NCBI GenBank assembly: GCA_963696585.1
Contig: CAVOKW010000033.1
Location: 62,001-126,000 of the forward strand
DNA: 64,000 nt
Reading direction: 5' to 3'
DNA from: Parvibaculum sp963696585
GTDB lineage: Bacteria > Pseudomonadota > Alphaproteobacteria > Parvibaculales > Parvibaculaceae
Below, piece by piece: positions 10,162 to 18,078 of this stretch. Every line of letters starts with the position of its first letter. Positions within the stretch are counted from its first letter, which is position 1. Made by a program: the position numbers and the translations under genes. Below the pieces are notes generated by a model. It was not told the DNA's origin and did no database searches. It saw only the letters and a list, made by a program, of their open reading frames with translations.

Positions 10162-10190
10162 TTGACGGGTCTAATGGTGTTCATTAGAGT
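10162..10190 (+). promoter_or_regulatory. Likely promoter and operator of the TetR gene
   Basis: TTGACG at 10162-10167 can act as a -35 box. Overlapping the spacer and -10 region is a perfect 7-bp inverted repeat, TCTAATG-GTGTT-CATTAGA, at 10170-10188. It ends nine bases before the TetR start codon. An inverted repeat of this kind across its own promoter is typical of TetR autorepression; the binding itself is inferred. Confidence 0.6.
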
Positions 10191-10196
10191 TCCCCC

Positions 10197-10922
10197 ATGC
10201 CCGGATTGTCGCCCCCTGAGCCCGCAAAAGCGCGCGCCAATGTCCCACCCGCTGAAACGGTCCCTTCCGCACGAGGGGGCGATACGCGACAACGACTGAT
10301 CGGCGAGGCCGAGCGTTTGTTTGGCGAACATGGCCTTCACGGTGTCACGCTGCGTCAGATCAACAAGGCGGCCGGGCAGCGAAATGAATCAGCCTTGCAT
10401 TATCATTTCGGTTCCAGGCACGCGCTTATCATGGCGATCATGCAGCATCGTTCGAGCGGCATTGATGCCCGGCGCGCCGTCCTGATTGATCATCTCATTG
10501 CCACAGACCGCACGCGTGATCTGCATGCCATCATCAAGGCAACACTCATGCCCATGGTTGAAATCCTTGATCGCCCGGAGGGCATCAGTTTTGTTCGCTT
10601 CATGGCGCAGGTCATCAATGATCCGGATTATGACCTGTCTGAAATTGCTCGCAGCAGTGAGTTATCGGGTCTCACCAAGGCCATGTCGCTGATCGAGCAA
10701 AATCTTGCGCATCTGCCGCAGGAGATTTCGGCATTCCGTTGTCGCTCGCTGATTGAGCAGACGGTGATGAGTCTGGCTATCTGGTCGCGCCGGGAGGGCA
10801 AACCGGCCAAGCCGGCAACATGCGAGCTGCTCGGAGCGAATTTGATCGACGCGCTTTATGGCTTTCTCTCCGCGCCCGTTTCGCCAGAGGCAGCCGCATT
10901 GGCGGGGCCATCGCCTCTCTGA
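10197..10922 (+). CDS. TetR/AcrR-family transcriptional regulator
   Basis: A 241-residue regulator. After about 25 unstructured, Pro-rich residues comes the TetR helix-turn-helix (RQRLIGEAERLFGEHG, then VTLRQINKAAG and ALHYHFGSRHAL), followed by an alpha-helical ligand-binding region with the C-terminal domain found in CerR/YbiH-like regulators. Its neighbour upstream is the copper ATPase, but it is separately promoted. It converges on the alpha/beta hydrolase with eight bases between stops. The ligand and targets are unknown; self-repression is suggested by the inverted repeat just upstream. Confidence 0.85.
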   Translation: MPGLSPPEPAKARANVPPAETVPSARGGDTRQRLIGEAERLFGEHGLHGVTLRQINKAAGQRNESALHYHFGSRHALIMAIMQHRSSGIDARRAVLIDHLIATDRTRDLHAIIKATLMPMVEILDRPEGISFVRFMAQVINDPDYDLSEIARSSELSGLTKAMSLIEQNLAHLPQEISAFRCRSLIEQTVMSLAIWSRREGKPAKPATCELLGANLIDALYGFLSAPVSPEAAALAGPSPL

Positions 10923-10930
10923 ATGTGGCG

Positions 10931-11809
10931 TCAGTCTGCCAGAAACGCCCGTGCGACATCCATATAGGCTTCAAAGCGATCATGATGCACCCAGTGACCC
11001 GCGCCCTGGATCTCGGCATAGGTTGCGTTCTGGAAATGATCGAAGCGCCCATCTTTAGTCGGATCGCTCGCCCAGCTTTCCGTGCCGCGCACCAGCAGTG
11101 TCGGGCAGGTGATCTTTGACCAGAGCTGGCTGCTGGGGCGTTCGCTGCTCAACAGGGGCGAGAACACGCGCCCATAATTGTCGAACTTCCAGCTATAGGA
11201 ACCATCCTCATTCTGGTTGACGCCATGAATGGTCAGGTGACGCGCCCGTTCCGGACTGAGATGCGGATTCTCCGTCTGCATGCGCTTATAGGCTTCTTCA
11301 ATGCTCGCATAGCGACGCGGCAAACGCGCCGACAGGCTGCGCAATTGATCCACCCATCCGCGAAATTGTTCGTCAGCGGACTGATTTTGACGCCCCGCAA
11401 TCAAGTGTGGCGGCGGTCCAAGACCTTCAATGGCAATGAGCTTTTTGACACTATCGGGATAAAGGCCCGCATAGAGAAGCGAGATCACGCCACCCATGGA
11501 ATGGGCCATGATGGTCAGGGGCGCCAGGCTCTTCTGGTGGATGAGCTGGGCGATGTCATAGACATAATCATGGATTTCATAGGCGCCGCCGAGCATCCAC
11601 TGACTGTCACCATGGCCGCGCAAGTCCGGCGCGATGATGTGATACCGATCACGCAGGGCTTCCGCGACCCAATCCCAGTTGCGACAATGATCGCGCGCGC
11701 CATGCACCAGCAACAGGGGCGGTGCGCCTTCATTGCCCCAATCGACATAATGCAGTCGCAGGCGTTGCGAAAAATAAATGCGCGAGGCAGGGCCGACGGG
11801 CTGGTTCAT
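10931..11809 (-). CDS. Alpha/beta-fold hydrolase
   Basis: A 292-residue hydrolase with the usual motifs: oxyanion segment LLLVHGARDHCRNW, DLRGHGDS, the nucleophile elbow AHSMGG, an acidic residue in the LLVRGTESWASDP strand and the catalytic His in GAGHWVHHDRF. The open frame runs on to 11980, but that would overlap the SDR gene heavily; the ATG at 11809 begins just before the first core strand (RIYFSQRLRLHYVDWG). No clear ribosome site precedes it, so it may rely on coupling to the SDR gene 46 bases upstream. Substrate unknown; esterase or epoxide/haloalkane-type hydrolase are all possible. Confidence 0.85.
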   Translation of the reverse strand: MNQPVGPASRIYFSQRLRLHYVDWGNEGAPPLLLVHGARDHCRNWDWVAEALRDRYHIIAPDLRGHGDSQWMLGGAYEIHDYVYDIAQLIHQKSLAPLTIMAHSMGGVISLLYAGLYPDSVKKLIAIEGLGPPPHLIAGRQNQSADEQFRGWVDQLRSLSARLPRRYASIEEAYKRMQTENPHLSPERARHLTIHGVNQNEDGSYSWKFDNYGRVFSPLLSSERPSSQLWSKITCPTLLVRGTESWASDPTKDGRFDHFQNATYAEIQGAGHWVHHDRFEAYMDVARAFLAD

Positions 11810-11855
11810 GGCAGAGGGAGCTTCGCGATAGGGGACGACAAGGGGACGGCGTGGT

Positions 11856-12704
11856 TCAGGGCTTGGTGGGCACCGAATCGTCTGATACGGCATCCAGCAT
11901 ACTGCGGCGCAAAAGTACCTTTTCATAGCTTGCAGGCAGCAGCCGCTGAACGATATCGATGAAGCGGGCATCATTGCCAATCAGGATGCGCCGCTTATTG
12001 GCCTTGATGCCGGCAAGGATTGTTTTTGCCGCCATGTCCGGGGTTGTCCGGGCGAGCTTGTCAAAGCCGGTCGCCGCTTCTTCTTTGACGGTGCTTTGTA
12101 CATCTTGCAGGAAGCGTGCATTGCGTATGATATTGGTTTTGATGCCGCCAGGATGCACACAGGATATGCGGATCTCGCTGCCCCGCATTTCATGCGCAAG
12201 CGCTTCGGTAAATCCGCGCACGGCAAATTTGGCGGCATTGTAAGCTGCCTGTGTCGGAACGGCGATGACGCCAAAAATACTCGACACATTGACGATGTGT
12301 CCGGCACCCTTGGCTTGCAGCTGCGGCAAGAAGGCCTTGGTGCCGTGAACAACACCCCAGAAATCAATGTTCATGACCCATTCGAGATCGTCATAGGAAA
12401 GCGCGTCAACGCGGGCAATTTGCGCCACGCCGGCATTGTTGATGACAATGTCCGCACCACCCATCGTCGCTTCGATTTCCTGGGCAAAGTCATGCACGGC
12501 CGGACGCGAGGCGACATCGAGCAGGAAGGTGCTGGCCTGTCCACCCGCCGCCTGGATGCGAGCGGCTGTCTCCGCCAGTCCGGCGCGGTCGAGATCGGCA
12601 ATGGCCAGCCTTGCCCCTTCTTTGGCCAGGGCGAGGGCCGTTGCCCGACCGATGCCGCTGGCAGCGCCGGTCACCACCGCCGTTTTTCCGCTGATCTGTG
12701 TCAT
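11856..12704 (-). CDS. Short-chain dehydrogenase/reductase (SDR)
   Basis: A 282-residue classical SDR: Rossmann glycine motif TGAASGIG near residue 13, NNAG, the catalytic Ser in NVSSIFG, the YNAAK Tyr/Lys pair and the PGG-type cofactor loop. The D at the end of the second strand (AIADLDRAG) suggests NAD(H) over NADP(H). AAGGA lies a normal distance before the ATG. It precedes the alpha/beta hydrolase on the same strand and the two probably form an operon; together they resemble catabolic pairs acting on hydrophobic alcohols or esters, but nothing fixes the substrate. Confidence 0.88.
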   Translation of the reverse strand: MTQISGKTAVVTGAASGIGRATALALAKEGARLAIADLDRAGLAETAARIQAAGGQASTFLLDVASRPAVHDFAQEIEATMGGADIVINNAGVAQIARVDALSYDDLEWVMNIDFWGVVHGTKAFLPQLQAKGAGHIVNVSSIFGVIAVPTQAAYNAAKFAVRGFTEALAHEMRGSEIRISCVHPGGIKTNIIRNARFLQDVQSTVKEEAATGFDKLARTTPDMAAKTILAGIKANKRRILIGNDARFIDIVQRLLPASYEKVLLRRSMLDAVSDDSVPTKP

Positions 12705-12937
12705 GTTTGTCCTTCGCTGCCTGTCGCTTCATCCATGTGACAAGGTTATGATATTTGTCGGCAATGTCACGCCCGGCAATGTCAAGCATTGGGCTGAACG
12801 AGGTTGGCCCGGTTCTGCCGTTTGGTGATGCGTCACAGCATTGTCATCGATTATTGCTTACTGGGCAGACGACGTCGCTGGAATGTCTTTTTCGCAAGCC
12901 GATTAACCCCCGGAACTTGAGTTGCCGAATGGTCTTG

Positions 12938-14317
12938 ATGAATGATGAGAAGCCGGGTCTTGCGCAGCGCCTGTGGGAGGGGGCCCGACAGTATGCCGCG
13001 TCCTGGTCCGGCGTCCGCACGTTCCTCGTTTCATCGGCGGTCTTGTTCATTTTCCTTTCGATGGTCGGCGCCATGCAGTTCATGGTGGCTGTGACCTCGT
13101 TCCTGTTTCTGGCAGGCATCACTGTTTTACGGGGTGCCGTCACGGGCGAGACAGATGCTGTGTCAGTCCAGGCCGTACCGGCACGCTCAACCCGGCCGCG
13201 GCTCGGCTCCGGCCCAGGCCTTGCCATCCTCAACCAGTTGCCCGACCCCCTTTTTGTGCTCGAAGCCTCGGGGCGCGTCATTTATTGCAATGCCGCCGCC
13301 ATTCCGCTCATTGGCGGCAATGCGCTTGGCAAGCATGTGGCAACGGTCCTGCGCAGCGCGCCGCTGATCACCGCCATTGAAGACATCATCAAAGGCGGTG
13401 CGGCCCAATCAATCGAGTATCGCGTGCCTGTGCCGATTGAGCGTTATTTCAATGCCTTCATCGCGCCGATTGAAACGGATCCTGGCAAGACGACGACCGA
13501 TCGTGACGCCTTGAATGGCGGACTTGTGCTGGTCCTGCTGCATGATCTGACGGATGCCAAACGCGTGGAATCCATGCGCGTCGATTTTGTGGCCAATGCC
13601 AGCCATGAGCTGAAAACGCCTCTCGCTTCCATGTCCGGCTTCATTGATACATTGCGCGGTCATGCCAAGGATGATCCCGAGGCCCGAACACGCTTTCTCG
13701 ACATCATGGCTGAGCAGGCCGGGCGCATGAAGCGCCTGATCGATGACCTTCTCTCCTTGTCACGCATCGAGCTGCGCGAACATGTGCGTCCTGACAGCAT
13801 TGTTGATCTGCTCAGCGTGGTGAACGACGTGACCGACGGACTGACGCCACTGGCCGAGCAGAATAATGTCGAAATCGACATCCAGCCGAGCCCGGACCTG
13901 CCGCCCGTTCGGGGCGACCGCGATGAACTCGCCCAGGTCGTTCAAAATCTTGTTGATAATGCCCTGCGATATGGTCGCTCTGGCAAGCGCATTGTCATCA
14001 CGCTTGCTCCGGAGGTGAAGTTGAACCGCCCCATGGTCAAGCTGGCGGTGACCGATTTTGGCCCCGGCATTTCGCGCTCGCACCTGCCGCGCCTGACGGA
14101 GCGCTTCTATCGCGTGGATGCCGCCGCCAGTCGCGCCAAGGGCGGCACAGGTCTGGGCCTTGCCATCGTCAAACATATTGTGAACCGTCATCAGGGAACG
14201 CTCGCCATGGACAGTGAAATCGGCAAGGGCTCGACCTTTGCGATCCTGATTCCCGTTTCCGGCGACGATCTGCGGCACAAGGCAGACAGCGTCAAGGCCC
14301 CGCCAAAACCCCAATAA
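12938..14317 (+). CDS. phoR: PhoR, phosphate-regulon sensor histidine kinase
   Basis: A 459-residue membrane kinase. Two hydrophobic helices (about residues 28-68) are followed by a PAS domain (LNQLPDPLFVLEASGRVIY), the HisKA dimerisation domain with H223 in NASHELKTPLASM, and the ATPase domain with N box (LVDNALRYG), DFGPGIS and GGTGLGLAIV. This is the standard PhoR plan, and phoU and phoB lie directly downstream. I use the ATG at 12938; the frame extends to 12755 but that part does not look like protein and overlaps the divergent promoter region. The pstSCAB genes usually found between phoR and phoU are absent here. Confidence 0.92.
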   Translation: MNDEKPGLAQRLWEGARQYAASWSGVRTFLVSSAVLFIFLSMVGAMQFMVAVTSFLFLAGITVLRGAVTGETDAVSVQAVPARSTRPRLGSGPGLAILNQLPDPLFVLEASGRVIYCNAAAIPLIGGNALGKHVATVLRSAPLITAIEDIIKGGAAQSIEYRVPVPIERYFNAFIAPIETDPGKTTTDRDALNGGLVLVLLHDLTDAKRVESMRVDFVANASHELKTPLASMSGFIDTLRGHAKDDPEARTRFLDIMAEQAGRMKRLIDDLLSLSRIELREHVRPDSIVDLLSVVNDVTDGLTPLAEQNNVEIDIQPSPDLPPVRGDRDELAQVVQNLVDNALRYGRSGKRIVITLAPEVKLNRPMVKLAVTDFGPGISRSHLPRLTERFYRVDAAASRAKGGTGLGLAIVKHIVNRHQGTLAMDSEIGKGSTFAILIPVSGDDLRHKADSVKAPPKPQ

Positions 14318-14372
14318 TCGGCCGTGACGCGGGGGGATTTTTCGCAACTTATTGAATATGTTGAGAAAACAT

Positions 14373-14401
14373 ATGTCACAATAATGTCACTTTGATGTCA
14401 T
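14373..14401 (+). promoter_or_regulatory. Pho box with three 7-bp direct repeats
   Basis: ATGTCAC (14373-14379), ATGTCAC (14384-14390) and ATGTCAT (14395-14401) repeat at an exact 11-base period with 4-base spacers. This is the PhoB binding arrangement (CTGTCAT-N4-CTGTCAT in alphaproteobacteria) with a third unit. It lies 153 bases before phoU and just after phoR, so phosphate starvation should drive phoU-phoB from an internal promoter. Confidence 0.85.
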
Positions 14402-14477
14402 AAACACTTTGTACCCGCTCGCTAGTGTCCCGCCAGCGCCATCCAGGGATGGCAGCGGCGCGTGCGCACTGCCATTC

Positions 14478-14504
14478 TCAAGTGCCCTACTTCAAGTGCC
14501 CTAC
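14478..14504 (+). repeat. Two-copy 13-bp direct repeat in the phoU leader
   Basis: TCAAGTGCCCTAC occurs at 14478-14490 and again at 14492-14504 with one base between, giving a 14-bp period. It lies between the Pho box and the phoU start. No function is evident; it looks like a slippage duplication. Confidence 0.6.
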
Positions 14505-14554
14505 GCGATGCTGCGATTGGATGATCCTCCACAGAGGCCAACAGGAGAGCGAGA

Positions 14555-15262
14555 TTGACCGACCATACCGTGAAATCCTTCCATGACGAGCTGGAAGCAC
14601 TCGCCACCTGCATTGCCCAGATGGGTGGCCTGACGGAGGCTCAACTTGCCGGCGCCATGGAAGCCGTCTCGCGTCGCGATACGGATCTTGCCGAACGCAC
14701 CGTTCGCGAAGATCGTCGTGTGGACGTTCTTGAGGCCGAGATCGAACAGCGCGCCATCCGCCTGATTGCCTTGCGTCAGCCCATGGCAAGCGACCTGCGC
14801 GAAGCCGTGTCGTCCATCAAGATTTCGATCGATCTGGAACGTATCGGCGATCTGGCCAAAAACATCGCCAAACGCGCCATGGTCATTCAGGGCGATTTTG
14901 AAACGCCTGTCCGTCTCATCCAGGGCATCAGCCGCATGGGCCGCCTGGCGCAGGGTCGCCTCAAGCAGGTTCTGGACGCCTATACCAATCGCGATGCCAA
15001 TGCCGCAATGGAAGTCTGGCGTGACGACGAAGAAATCGATGAAATGTACAATTCGGTCTTCCGCGAACTGCTGACTTACATGATGGAGGACCCGCGCACG
15101 ATCGGCGCTTGCACGCATCTGATGTTCATTGCCAAGAACATCGAGCGCATCGGCGATCACGCCACGAATATCGCAGAAACCATCCGCTATCTCGTGACCG
15201 GTGAATCGACAGATGACGAGCGCCCTAAAGGCGAGTTCGTCAGCACTGCGAATAACCGTTAA
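14555..15262 (+). CDS. phoU: PhoU, negative regulator of phosphate signalling
   Basis: A 235-residue all-helical protein with two PhoU repeats, each holding the conserved acidic/Arg helix motif: DLREAVSSIKISIDLERIGDLAKN and the matching ELLTYMMEDPRTIGACTHLMFIAKNIERIGDHATNI segment. PhoU binds metal and dampens PhoR activity when phosphate is plentiful, normally through the Pst transporter. The start codon is TTG at 14555, supported by AGGAG seven bases upstream. It follows the triple Pho box and precedes phoB by about 80 bases. Confidence 0.93.
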   Translation: MTDHTVKSFHDELEALATCIAQMGGLTEAQLAGAMEAVSRRDTDLAERTVREDRRVDVLEAEIEQRAIRLIALRQPMASDLREAVSSIKISIDLERIGDLAKNIAKRAMVIQGDFETPVRLIQGISRMGRLAQGRLKQVLDAYTNRDANAAMEVWRDDEEIDEMYNSVFRELLTYMMEDPRTIGACTHLMFIAKNIERIGDHATNIAETIRYLVTGESTDDERPKGEFVSTANNR

Positions 15263-15342
15263 TTCCTTTCAGGTGTAGGTTGTAAATGTCCATGGCGATA
15301 CTTCAGGAACGCGAATCCGCCTCAGCCCTATTTGAGCGCCGC

Positions 15343-16038
15343 ATGAAACCGACCGTGATGATTGTCGAAGATGAAGAGGCGCTCTCGACTCTGCTTCAGT
15401 ACAATCTCGACAAGGAAGGCTACAAGGTCGTGACGGCGAATGACGGTGAAGAAGCCGCCTTGCTGATCCGTGAGGTCACGCCTGATCTGGTGCTGCTCGA
15501 CTGGATGTTGCCCGGCCTGTCGGGCATCGAGCTGTGCCGCCGCCTGCGTGGGCGCCCTGAAACACGCAATCTGCCGATCATCATGATCACGGCACGCGGC
15601 GAGGAAGCTGATCGCATTCGCGGTCTCGACACAGGCGCCGACGACTATGTGACAAAGCCCTTCTCGATGACGGAATTGCTCGCCCGCATCCGGGCGGTCA
15701 TGCGTCGTATTCGACCCGCCCTCACTGAAGACCTTGTGACGTTTGGCGACATCGTGATTGATCGCGCCGCCCATCGCGTGCGCCGGGGCGAACGCGAAGT
15801 TCATCTCGGACCGACGGAATATCGCCTGCTCGATCATCTGATCCAGCATCCCGGTCGCGTCTTCAGCCGCGAGCAGCTGCTTGATGCCGTCTGGGGTTCG
15901 GATGTCTATGTCGAAGCGCGCACGGTGGACGTGCATGTTGGTCGTCTGCGCAAGGCTCTGAACGAACAAGATGAGCGTGATCCGATCCGCACGGTTCGCT
16001 CGGCCGGCTATTCTCTCGACGAGCAGTTCCGCAACTAG
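15343..16038 (+). CDS. phoB: PhoB, phosphate-regulon response regulator
   Basis: A 231-residue OmpR-type regulator: receiver domain with phospho-acceptor D53 (LVLLDWMLPG), switch T in MITARGEE and K in YVTKPFS, then the winged helix (LGPTEYRLLDHLIQHPGRVFSREQLLDAVWG, RTVDVHVGRLRKAL). The open frame has an earlier ATG at 15286 with TAGG upstream, adding 19 residues. I prefer 15343 because it gives the usual PhoB length and D53, but the ribosome site there is weak, so 15286 remains possible. It is part of the phoU-phoB unit and ends at a strong terminator. Confidence 0.92.
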   Translation: MKPTVMIVEDEEALSTLLQYNLDKEGYKVVTANDGEEAALLIREVTPDLVLLDWMLPGLSGIELCRRLRGRPETRNLPIIMITARGEEADRIRGLDTGADDYVTKPFSMTELLARIRAVMRRIRPALTEDLVTFGDIVIDRAAHRVRRGEREVHLGPTEYRLLDHLIQHPGRVFSREQLLDAVWGSDVYVEARTVDVHVGRLRKALNEQDERDPIRTVRSAGYSLDEQFRN

Positions 16039-16062
16039 GCGCATCGCCTGCCGATCAGAGAA

Positions 16063-16093
16063 AAAGCCGGTGCAGAGATGCACCGGCTTTGGT
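16063..16093. terminator. Bidirectional intrinsic terminator between phoB and gcrA
   Basis: AAAGCCGGTGCA (16063-16074), a GAGA loop and TGCACCGGCTTT (16079-16090) form a perfect 12-bp stem. T-runs are present at the 3' side in both directions (GGCTTTGGTTT on the top strand, GCTTTTTCTC on the bottom), fitting the convergent genes on either side. Confidence 0.9.
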
Positions 16094-16111
16094 TTATCTG
16101 CTGGTTTAAAC

Positions 16112-16630
16112 TCAGCCAGCCATGCGCTCGCGGCGCAGCCTGTCGCGCTCGCGATTGCGACGCGGCTGGGCCGGTTGATAGGCCAGACGCGCATGGTCGG
16201 GGCAATAAGGCACGCCCGAGTCAGCCGAATGACCGCAAAAGTGAAAACCGGGCTGGCCCGGATCGCCAATCGGCCATTTGCAGGTGTGCTCTGTGAGGGT
16301 CAGCACTGTCGCGCGCAGCGCGGGGGCAAACTCGCGCGTCTGCGATTCAAGACGATCCTCACGCGTGATCACCGGCATGTCGTTAGGGGCATCCTCGCCC
16401 GCGTCCTGAAGCGTCAACGGATCAGGACGGCTGCGAACCAGCGTGCGGGGCGCGTTCTGGCGCGGCCTTGCCGGGCGGCTCGGTGTTGCCCGACCCGACA
16501 GGCCCAGACGATGCACCTTGCCAATCACCGCATTGCGGGTCACGCCCCCAAGCTGTTTGGCGACCTGGCTGGCGCTCAGCCCGTCAGCCCAAAGTTTCTT
16601 AAGCAATTCAACGCGTTCGTCGGTCCACAT
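16112..16630 (-). CDS. gcrA: GcrA cell-cycle regulator
   Basis: A 172-residue protein with the GcrA N-terminal DNA-binding domain (MWTDERVELLKKLWADGLSASQVAKQLGG-type helix-turn-helix, then RNAVIGKVHRLGLSGR), a variable Pro/Arg-rich linker and the conserved C-terminal Cys/His segment (CKWPIGDPGQPGFHFCG...YCPDHARLAYQ) that contacts sigma-70. GcrA activates promoters carrying CcrM-methylated GANTC sites and controls the alphaproteobacterial cell cycle. GGGGAAT precedes the ATG. It converges with phoB. A DnaA box lies about 200 bases upstream of the start. Confidence 0.95.
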   Translation of the reverse strand: MWTDERVELLKKLWADGLSASQVAKQLGGVTRNAVIGKVHRLGLSGRATPSRPARPRQNAPRTLVRSRPDPLTLQDAGEDAPNDMPVITREDRLESQTREFAPALRATVLTLTEHTCKWPIGDPGQPGFHFCGHSADSGVPYCPDHARLAYQPAQPRRNRERDRLRRERMAG

Positions 16631-17000
16631 CTTGATATTCCCCTACGTCCGAATGACTTGCCCAAATCCCCAAGGAAGCTCCCTGCGGCCTGTCCGTCCG
16701 GCCCGCTCCGGGTTTGAAAGACAGATTGATCGCCGCGTCCCGCAACACCAGATTTCGTAGGCCTCGGCGAGGAGCATACAAGATGATGGCCTATTAACGC
16801 AAGAATATGACGCTTGTCGCTCAGGCCTTATCCACAGAAAAGCGTTAAAAACCAGAATTGCTCACGCAAGGGAGACACTATTTCGGGACAAGGGCTTGGT
16901 TTTTGCCTTCCGCTGCGCCATCTATGGCTGGTGGTGAGTCCCGCCGCTGCAGGCTCTTGATCGACCACCACCCAACGAAGAGCCCCATAGGAGCCACCCG
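16631..17000. other. Divergent intergenic region between gcrA and an ABC-2 permease gene
   Basis: These 370 bases hold no gene. They contain the DnaA box described separately and, near 16931-16974, a TGGTGGT...ACCACCA inverted repeat that could form a long-loop stem in the permease leader. I found no GANTC site in this stretch. Confidence 0.5.
16828..16836 (+). promoter_or_regulatory. DnaA box upstream of gcrA
   Basis: TTATCCACA at 16828-16836 is a perfect match to the consensus high-affinity DnaA box. It lies 198 bases upstream of the gcrA start. In Caulobacter DnaA activates gcrA transcription, so a role here is plausible; a single 9-mer can also occur by chance. Confidence 0.6.
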
Positions 17001-17873
17001 ATGAGCCAATCGCTCAGCCAGCCCTTGCCCAGTCAGTCATTGCCCGCCCAGCCAGCGCATCAGGACCAGGCCAAGGGGTATCCAGCCTTTGGCGTGCGAC
17101 GCTTCGGGCGGGTGAACTGGCTCGGGACATGGACGCTCTATGTCAAAGAAGTGCGACGTTTTACCAAGATCCTCAGCCAGACAGTGGCCGCCCCTGTCAT
17201 CACGACGCTTCTATATCTGTCGATCTTTTCGCTCTCGGTGGGCAAGTTGCGGCCGGATATTCACGGCGTGCCCTTCATCGAGTTCCTGTCGGCTGGTCTC
17301 ATCATGATGACCATGATCCAGAACGCCTTCACCAACACCTCTTCATCGCTGCTGATTTCCAAGATCCAGGGCAATGTCGTTGATTTGCTGATGCCGCCGC
17401 TCTCGCCGGGTGAACTCAATCTTGGCATCGCCATGGCGGGCGTCACCCGCGGCGTCGTGGTGGGCGTCGTCACAGCCATCGGCATGATGCCTTTCGTGCC
17501 TCTCGGCATGTCGCATCTATGGGCCATCGTCTTTTACGCGGTCGGTGCCTCGCTCATGATGTCTCTGCTTGGCATGCTGGGCGGTATCTGGGCCGAGAAA
17601 TTCGATCACCTTCAGGCACTGACCAATTTCATCATCCTGCCCGCGACGTTCCTGTCGGGCACATTCTATTCCGTGACGCAGCTGCCCGCTTTCGCGCAAT
17701 CCATCACCCATTGGAACCCCATCTTCTACCTGATCGACGGGTTGCGCTATGGCATGACAGGCCATGCCGACGGGTCGATTGCGACAGGCGTGGCGGTTGT
17801 CATCGGCTGCAACATGGCGCTCTGGGCAACGACCCATTACCTCTTCCACACGGGCTATCGTCTCAAGGCCTGA
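17001..17873 (+). CDS. ABC-2 type transporter permease (YadH-like)
   Basis: A 290-residue membrane protein with six predicted helices after a Gln/Ser/Pro-rich cytoplasmic tail of about 40 residues. The segment FLSAGLIMMTMIQNAF and the loop LLMPPLSPGELNLGI followed by FIILPATFLSGTFYSVTQLP are typical ABC-2 permease signatures, closest to YadH-like exporters. AGGAG precedes the ATG. The partner ATPase is not adjacent on either side, which is unusual for this family; it must be encoded elsewhere. Exported substrate unknown. Confidence 0.88.
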   Translation: MSQSLSQPLPSQSLPAQPAHQDQAKGYPAFGVRRFGRVNWLGTWTLYVKEVRRFTKILSQTVAAPVITTLLYLSIFSLSVGKLRPDIHGVPFIEFLSAGLIMMTMIQNAFTNTSSSLLISKIQGNVVDLLMPPLSPGELNLGIAMAGVTRGVVVGVVTAIGMMPFVPLGMSHLWAIVFYAVGASLMMSLLGMLGGIWAEKFDHLQALTNFIILPATFLSGTFYSVTQLPAFAQSITHWNPIFYLIDGLRYGMTGHADGSIATGVAVVIGCNMALWATTHYLFHTGYRLKA

Positions 17874-17942
17874 CGGGTTGACGCTGCCGGTCGTAAGCCC
17901 CTGCCAGAGCAGGATTTTTGTCATTTGTGACAGGTCCCGCGA

Positions 17943-17971
17943 TTGACATTGTGAACCTGTCTCCGTAATAC
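17943..17971 (+). promoter_or_regulatory. Probable promoter of the arg operon
   Basis: TTGACA at 17943-17948 and TAATAC at 17966-17971 have a 17-base spacer, a good housekeeping promoter. Transcription would start about 100 bases before argD, immediately ahead of a terminator-like hairpin. Confidence 0.55.
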
Positions 17972-17989
17972 TGCGTGGCTTCTTGGGAT

Positions 17990-18014
17990 GCCGCCGTCGT
18001 TTGGGCGGCTTTTT
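17990..18014 (+). terminator. Intrinsic terminator or attenuator ahead of argD
   Basis: GCCGCC (17990-17995), an 8-base loop and GGCGGC (18004-18009) are followed at once by TTTTT. It could end transcription from the permease gene upstream, or act as an attenuator on transcripts from the promoter just before it. No leader peptide fits between promoter and hairpin. Confidence 0.65.
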
Positions 18015-18078
18015 ATATTGGGCCCTGCGGAAACGACCAGCAGGCCCGCTCGGAAGCGACCCCGTCGGGAGCCATATT

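Noticed and set aside
12759..12784. Repeat CGGCAATGTCA x 2 upstream of phoR, considered as a second Pho box
   Set aside because: The copies are 15 bases apart, not 11, so they do not fit the PhoB arrangement.
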